Part shown: one piece after another, positions 15,089 through 19,016 of the stretch
Layout: every line of letters begins with the position of its first letter
How positions within the stretch are numbered: the first letter of the stretch is position 1
DNA from: an uncultured Porphyromonas sp.
Lineage (GTDB): Bacteria; Bacteroidota; Bacteroidia; Bacteroidales; Porphyromonadaceae
Length of the DNA stretch: 19,016 bases
Reading direction: 5' to 3'
Assembly: GCA_900539765.1 (NCBI GenBank)
Contig: UQDF01000045.1
Coordinates: 1-19,016, forward strand
Program-made: the position numbers and the translations under genes
The notes under the pieces: generated by a model
The model's input: only the letters and a program-made list of their open reading frames with translations
Told to the model about the DNA's origin: nothing
Database searches by the model: none

Positions 15089-15766
15089 ATGAGACACTAC
15101 AGCGACGAGGACCTGCTGACGATCTCCGAGATACAGCACTACTGCTTCTGTCCACGTCAGTGGCAACTGATCACCCTAGAGCAGCTATGGCACGACAACC
15201 ACCTCACCGCGCTAGGGCAGATCCTCCACAAGCGTGTGGACCAGCCAGAGCAGAGTGCTCGCGTGGGAGACACGATCACGATGAGACGGGTGCCGCTCGT
15301 CTCCTACACTTTGGGGCTATACGGGCTATCCGACGCAGTGGAGTTGACCCCGCTACGGGATCAATGCCTGAGCCCCTTCCGACACCCTAAGTACCCAGGG
15401 GCGTGGCAGGCGACACCCGTCGAGTACAAACGTGGCAAGCCTAAGACTCACCTCGCTGACAAACTGCAGCTCTGCTCTCAGGTCATAGCTCTTGAGGAGA
15501 TGTACCAAGTCTCTATTTCCTGTGGAGCACTCTACTATGGGGAGACACGGCATCGCCTACAGGTCGAGATGGACGAGACCCTGCGGGCAACGTGCTACGA
15601 GGTGGCGCATAAGATGCACGAGGCCTTTGCGCAGCGTACGCCTATACCAGCGCACTACACCCGTCAGTGCCGCTCCTGCTCTCTCCTCGATGAGTGCATG
15701 CCTCGTATCGCATCACACAGATCGGCAAAGAGCTACCTCAAGCATCACGACATACTCACCTCATGA
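15089..15766 (+). CDS. cas4: CRISPR adaptation nuclease Cas4
   Basis: This 225-residue RecB-type exonuclease trims prespacers and sets PAM and orientation during spacer acquisition. The iron-sulfur ligands are visible: C21 in YCFCPRQW (C19 is also nearby), and the C-terminal cluster C194, C197, C203 in RQCRSCSLLDEC. The nuclease core shows D82 in YGLSDAVEL, then E112 and K114 in VEYKRGKPK, and the QLCSQVIALEE helix. It starts 22 bases after the terminator, and I find no clear TAnnTTTG promoter there, so transcription may be by read-through or from an unrecognised promoter. Its stop overlaps the cas1 start (ATGA, 15763-15766). Confidence 0.94.
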   Translation: MRHYSDEDLLTISEIQHYCFCPRQWQLITLEQLWHDNHLTALGQILHKRVDQPEQSARVGDTITMRRVPLVSYTLGLYGLSDAVELTPLRDQCLSPFRHPKYPGAWQATPVEYKRGKPKTHLADKLQLCSQVIALEEMYQVSISCGALYYGETRHRLQVEMDETLRATCYEVAHKMHEAFAQRTPIPAHYTRQCRSCSLLDECMPRIASHRSAKSYLKHHDILTS

Positions 15767-16794
15767 GAAAACTACTCAACACCCTCTATATCCTTACGCC
15801 CAACGTCTACCTGCTCAAGGACGGCACCAATGTCGTGGCGCGCGTAGATGGCGAGGAGACCTTTCGCATACCGATACACAACCTCGAGGGAATCATCACC
15901 TTCTCCTATATGGGCGCTTCACCGGGGCTGATGCAGCTCTGCGTGCAGGAGGGTGTCAAGCTCACCTTCCTCACCCCTACAGGTCGCTATATCGGTTCGC
16001 TAGAGGGTCCCACGAGGGGCAACGTCCTCCTGAGACGTACGCAGTACCGCATCGCTGACGACGAACCAGCCGCAGCGCACTTCGCTGCTCTATTTATCTC
16101 GGCCAAGATAGCTAACCAGCGATCAGTGCTAGGGCGCTACTTGAGAGACTATCACCCGACGGAGAGCGTGGAGGAGAGCTTTCAGGAGGCGCTGAGCCAG
16201 CTCAAGACTTTGCAAAAGAGCTTAGTCTACAAGCGAGACCGTATGACCGTTATGGGTGTAGAGGGCTTAGCGGCGCAGCAATACTTTGCTCTCTTTCACC
16301 ACCTCATACGGCGACCAGAGTTCACCTTCGAGGGACGATCGCGACGCCCGCCTCGTGATGAGACCAATGCGCTACTTTCATTTTTCTACACCCTCCTCGC
16401 TCACGAGGTTACAGCAGCACTGGAGACCGTAGGACTGGATCCATACGTGGGCTTCCTCCATACGGACAGACCAGGCAGAGCAAGCCTTGCTCTAGACCTT
16501 ATGGAGGAGCTACGCGCCTACCTCGTGGATCGATTCGTCTTGACCGTCATCAACAAGCGACAGGTCGCACCCTCTGACTTCATCACTCAGGGCGAAAACG
16601 GATACATCCTCAGAGACGAACCCCGCAAAGAACTCTTAGCCGCTTGGCAGCAACGCAAGCGAGAGGAGATCACACACCCCTTCCTCCGGGAGCGGATACC
16701 CATAGGACTGCTCCCCTATGCTCAGGCGTTGCTCCTAGCCCGATGCCTCCGAGGAGACCTCGACGACTACCCTGTCTTCCTAATTCAAAGCTGA
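15763..16794 (+). CDS. cas1: CRISPR integrase Cas1 (type I-C)
   Basis: This 343-residue integrase inserts new spacers at the leader end of the array in a complex with Cas2. The N-terminal beta domain starts MRKLLNTLYILTPNVYLLKDG (quoted in part as LYILTPNVYLLKDG) and holds the typical FSYMGASPGLMQLC stretch. The metal-binding residues of the helical domain are present: E167 in GVEGLAAQQYF, H233 in GFLHTDRPGRASL, and D245 in LALDLMEELRAYLVDR. Start 15763 overlaps the cas4 stop; a longer frame from 15694 would lie within cas4. The stop overlaps cas2 (TGATG), so cas4-cas1-cas2 should be translationally coupled. Intact by all visible criteria. Confidence 0.96.
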   Translation: MRKLLNTLYILTPNVYLLKDGTNVVARVDGEETFRIPIHNLEGIITFSYMGASPGLMQLCVQEGVKLTFLTPTGRYIGSLEGPTRGNVLLRRTQYRIADDEPAAAHFAALFISAKIANQRSVLGRYLRDYHPTESVEESFQEALSQLKTLQKSLVYKRDRMTVMGVEGLAAQQYFALFHHLIRRPEFTFEGRSRRPPRDETNALLSFFYTLLAHEVTAALETVGLDPYVGFLHTDRPGRASLALDLMEELRAYLVDRFVLTVINKRQVAPSDFITQGENGYILRDEPRKELLAAWQQRKREEITHPFLRERIPIGLLPYAQALLLARCLRGDLDDYPVFLIQS

Positions 16795-17084
16795 TGTACT
16801 TACTTGTAACCTACGATGTGAACACCGCCTCGCCCGACGGTGCTAAGCGCCTTCGCCAAGTGGCGAAGATATGCCAAGACTACGGCCAGCGTGTCCAGAA
16901 CTCGGTCTTCGAGTGCCTCGTCTCTCCCGCCCAGAGGGTCGAACTAGAGGCTGCACTCACGGACACGATCAACCTATCGAGCGACTCCCTGCGCATCTAC
17001 CACCTCGGCACCAACTACCAGTCTAAGATCACCACCATTGGCAAGACAAAAGGCGTAGATCCCGAGGGCGTGCTGCTCATATAG
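16794..17084 (+). CDS. cas2: CRISPR adaptation protein Cas2
   Basis: This is a 96-residue ferredoxin-fold protein that forms the central dimer of the Cas1-Cas2 integration complex. The first strand, MYLLVTYDVNT, carries the conserved aspartate D8. The helix RLRQVAKICQDYGQRVQNSV and the FECLVSPAQ strand are typical of the I-C type, as is the end KTKGVDPEGVLLI. It shares one base with the cas1 stop. It is the last cas gene; the array leader follows at once. Confidence 0.95.
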   Translation: MYLLVTYDVNTASPDGAKRLRQVAKICQDYGQRVQNSVFECLVSPAQRVELEAALTDTINLSSDSLRIYHLGTNYQSKITTIGKTKGVDPEGVLLI

Positions 17085-17282
17085 CGCACTAGACAAGTTC
17101 TCCCATGTACTTCTCTGCGAATGCCAAGCGATTAGTAAAAGGGCAGGCTATTCGCACAGGTTGATATACAAGCACATACGCCTCGCAGTCACCGCCAACG
17201 CACCGACATACCCACCATCAGTCTTCCGTTCGCAATGGATCATCGTCTAATCCTCTATTTATGCGTACCTTTGAGCATCGCA
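17085..17282 (+). promoter_or_regulatory. CRISPR leader
   Basis: These 198 bases between cas2 and the first repeat hold no credible gene. A -7 element TACCTTTG is at 17266-17273, only 9 bases before repeat 1; no clear -33 TTTG is seen upstream of it. An inverted repeat TGCGAATGCC (17116-17125) with GGCTATTCGCA (17146-17156, one bulged T) lies in the far half. The cas2 side is the leader because repeats are perfect here and degenerate at the other end. Confidence 0.8.
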
Positions 17283-18666
17283 GTCGCACCCCGCACGGGG
17301 TGCGTGAATTGAAACGACTACAGCAAGCTCCTCATCGAGGGCGAGCAGATGTCGCACCCCGCACGGGGTGCGTGAATTGAAACCTAGGTACTTATCTACG
17401 TTTGTGCGTGTTAGTGCTGTCGCACCCCGCACGGGGTGCGTGAATTGAAACATCATCTCAAAAAGGTGGCGGGCGGCATCTTGTAGTCGCACCCCGCACG
17501 GGGTGCGTGAATTGAAACGTGGTATGTTGTGCGTGGTATCGTCTTATATCCGTCGCACCCCGCACGGGGTGCGTGAATTGAAACGGCTCTGTTTGACCTT
17601 TCCAATTATTGGAGGGATTAGTCGCACCCCGCACGGGGTGCGTGAATTGAAACTCAGAAGTTGCAGACCGAGAAGCTTGAATCTGAGTCGCACCCCGCAC
17701 GGGGTGCGTGAATTGAAACATTTCTAGAGAAGCCATTACTTGAATATTTTGGTGTCGCACCCCGCACGGGGTGCGTGAATTGAAACAACTGTATTGCGGA
17801 ACATCCAAGACGATCGTTTAGTCGCACCCCGCACGGGGTGCGTGAATTGAAACATTAGATTGACAAGCGTAACAAGTACCACAGGGCGTCGCACCCCGCA
17901 CGGGGTGCGTGAATTGAAACTTCGGTGTCGAACCGCTTGACGCTAGAGTTCAGATGTCGCACCCCGCACGGGGTGCGTGAATTGAAACGCTCCCTAGAGG
18001 GCGAAATAAAAATGGTCGGTGAGTCGCACCCCACACGGGGTGCGTGAATTGAAACAGCAGGCGGGCAAACTCCCAAATAGAGGGCGTCCAAGTCGCACCC
18101 CATACGGGGTGCGTGAGTTGAAACCGATCAGTCATCGACATGAAGACCGAGACACTCGGGTCGCACCCCACACGGGGTGCGTGAATTGAAACGTAACTAT
18201 GAAGTTATCAAATCGTAAAGTCGGTTTGTCGCACCCCGCACGGGGTGCGTGAATTGAAACTATGTACTTGGGTTTTGGTGGCTGTGGAGGGTTTGGTCGC
18301 ACCCCGCACGGGGTGCGTGAATTGAAACGTCTCTCAGCTGTTGAACGAAGATGAGGATATAAGTCGCACCCCGCACGGGGTGCGTGAATTGAAACACCCA
18401 CGACAACGGAGAGCAACCCCTATACACAGAGTCGCACCCCACACGGGGTGCGTGAATTGAAACCTTGCTACTCTTCCATTCGGTCGGCTTGATGGTGCCG
18501 TCGCACCCCACACGGGGTGCGTGAATTGAAACGACGGCAACTACCTACTAGAGACAGAGGGTAGTGTCGCACCCCACACGGGGTGCGTGAATTGAAACCG
18601 ACTCCTCGCAGACGGGGAATTGCTCAGTCAGCAGTCGCACCCCACACGGGGTGCGTGAATTGAGGG
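17283..18666 (+). CRISPR. Type I-C CRISPR array, 21 repeats and 20 spacers
   Basis: The 33-base repeat starts GTCGCACCCC, continues GCACGGGGTGCG and ends TGAATTGAAAC. Its stem CGCACCCC/GGGGTGCG has the loop GCAC, and the last 11 bases are the expected crRNA 5' handle, so transcription is on the plus strand. Repeat starts: 17283, 17351, 17419, 17486, 17552, 17621, 17687, 17754, 17821, 17888, 17956, 18023, 18092, 18160, 18228, 18296, 18363, 18431, 18500, 18566, 18634. Spacers are 33-36 bases. Repeats 1-11 and 15-17 are identical; 12, 14 and 18-21 have A instead of G at loop base 11; 13 has three changes. Repeat 21 matches only to 18663 (GGG in place of AAC), the usual decayed leader-distal end. 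No spacer matches this window by eye. Confidence 0.98.
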
Positions 18667-18673
18667 CTAATTC

Positions 18674-18679
18674 TTTTTT
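18674..18679 (+). terminator. Possible terminator of the array transcript
   Basis: A run of six T (inside TTCTTTTTTC) lies about 18 bases after the stem of the last repeat. The distance is long for an intrinsic terminator, so this is weak. The following 18680-18740 shows no gene. Confidence 0.25.
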
Positions 18680-18743
18680 CCTTGAGGTACAGGGAGGGGC
18701 GGGGCTGGCGCACTCCTATCAAATGAGCCTATAAAAACAGGAT

Positions 18744-18907
18744 AGCCACGTGGAAATTCTCAAATCTCCACGTGGCTATTTTTTATTCTCTACGTAGGCG
18801 TGAATCATTTCCTCCGAAGTTTCATCTGATTCCTCCGAAGAATTTTTTCTCGTCCACGTGAGCATTTTTTATTTGTCACGTGGAGATTTGAAAATATCCA
18901 CGTGGGG
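18744..18907. repeat. CACGTG dyad element, copy 2
   Basis: Boxes at 18747, 18769, 18791 (TACGTA), 18855, 18877 and 18899 have the same steps as copy 1: 22, 22, 64, 22, 22. The core 18807-18840 differs from the copy 1 core (605-638) at one base of 34. The outermost 22-base arms pair at 20 of 22 positions, the middle arms only at 10 of 22. Same orientation as copy 1, about 80 bases past the array. Confidence 0.85.
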
Positions 18908-19016
18908 ATCTATCTCTTCGAACGGAAAAATCGTATCGAAAATATGGGATCTCCTGTTTATTGTGGTTCCCTGAAAATGGTTGACTTATTTTTTGCTGAA
19001 ACTGATGTCGGTTGAA
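18908..19016. other. Window end, no recognised gene
   Basis: A+T-rich sequence with a short open frame of 23 codons from ATG near 18946 that ends in TGA at the window edge. Nothing in it matches a family I know. It may be the edge of an intergenic or mobile region continuing outside the window. Confidence 0.3.

Noticed and set aside
17105..17164. A 19-codon frame in the CRISPR leader
   Set aside because: Too short, no family likeness, and it overlaps the leader inverted repeat.
17259..18540. Minus-strand open frames across the array with repeated peptides such as FQFTHPVRGAT, VSIHAPRAGCD and FNSRTPCGVRH
   Set aside because: They are translations of the CRISPR repeat in three frames, a well-known annotation artefact, not proteins.
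18946..19016. Short frame at the window end as the start of a gene
   Set aside because: It closes at a TGA after 23 codons, and no promoter or homology is seen.

Overview
The window looks like chromosomal DNA of a Bacteroidota bacterium, most likely of the Porphyromonas type. The reasons are promoters with the Bacteroidota -7 motif TAnnTTTG (at 246, 775, 7087 and, on the minus strand, 7054), start codons without a Shine-Dalgarno sequence, an amidase-MlaD gene pair, and G+C-rich coding sequence set between A+T-rich gaps. The genus is an inference from overall style; no rRNA is present to confirm it.

Layout. Bases 1-805 hold no protein gene: a G+C-rich hairpin region, a tRNA-Lys(TTT) with its own promoter and intrinsic terminator, and copy 1 of an unusual CACGTG dyad element. 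Bases 806-6580 form a tight plus-strand cluster: periplasmic N-acetylmuramoyl-L-alanine amidase with a SPOR-like tail, an MlaD/MCE lipid-transport protein, a small two-helix membrane protein, two half-size CHR (chromate) transporter subunits, the tRNA methylthiotransferase MtaB and a family 2 glycosyltransferase. A convergent DUF486 membrane protein follows on the minus strand. Divergent from it are a glutathione peroxidase, an NfeD-like protein and an SPFH/stomatin-like protein, the last two a classic membrane-microdomain pair.

Bases 9265-18666 are a complete type I-C CRISPR-Cas locus in the order cas3-cas5c-cas8c-cas7-cas4-cas1-cas2-leader-array. The array has 21 repeats of 33 bases and 20 spacers of 33-36 bases. 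Its leader lies on the cas2 side and its degenerate last repeat lies at the far end. Every cas gene is intact except cas5c, which carries an in-frame amber codon at codon 45, about three residues before the tyrosine that aligns with the reported catalytic Tyr46 of Bacillus halodurans Cas5d. Cas5c makes crRNA in type I-C systems, so interference is predicted to be disabled unless the codon is read through. The adaptation genes are intact and are separated from the effector genes by a strong intrinsic terminator. A likely internal start inside cas8c would produce the small subunit Cas11c.

The most novel non-coding signal is a pair of about 160-bp dyad elements (centres near 623 and 18825). Each has six CACGTG-type boxes with exactly the same spacing of 22, 22, 64, 22 and 22 bases, around a core holding two direct copies of TCCTCCGAAG. 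The spacing is conserved while the filler has diverged, which suggests a protein-bound or mobile repeat family. A second family of small palindromes (GAGACTGTTG ... CAACAGTCTC) occurs three times around the DUF486 and cas3 genes.
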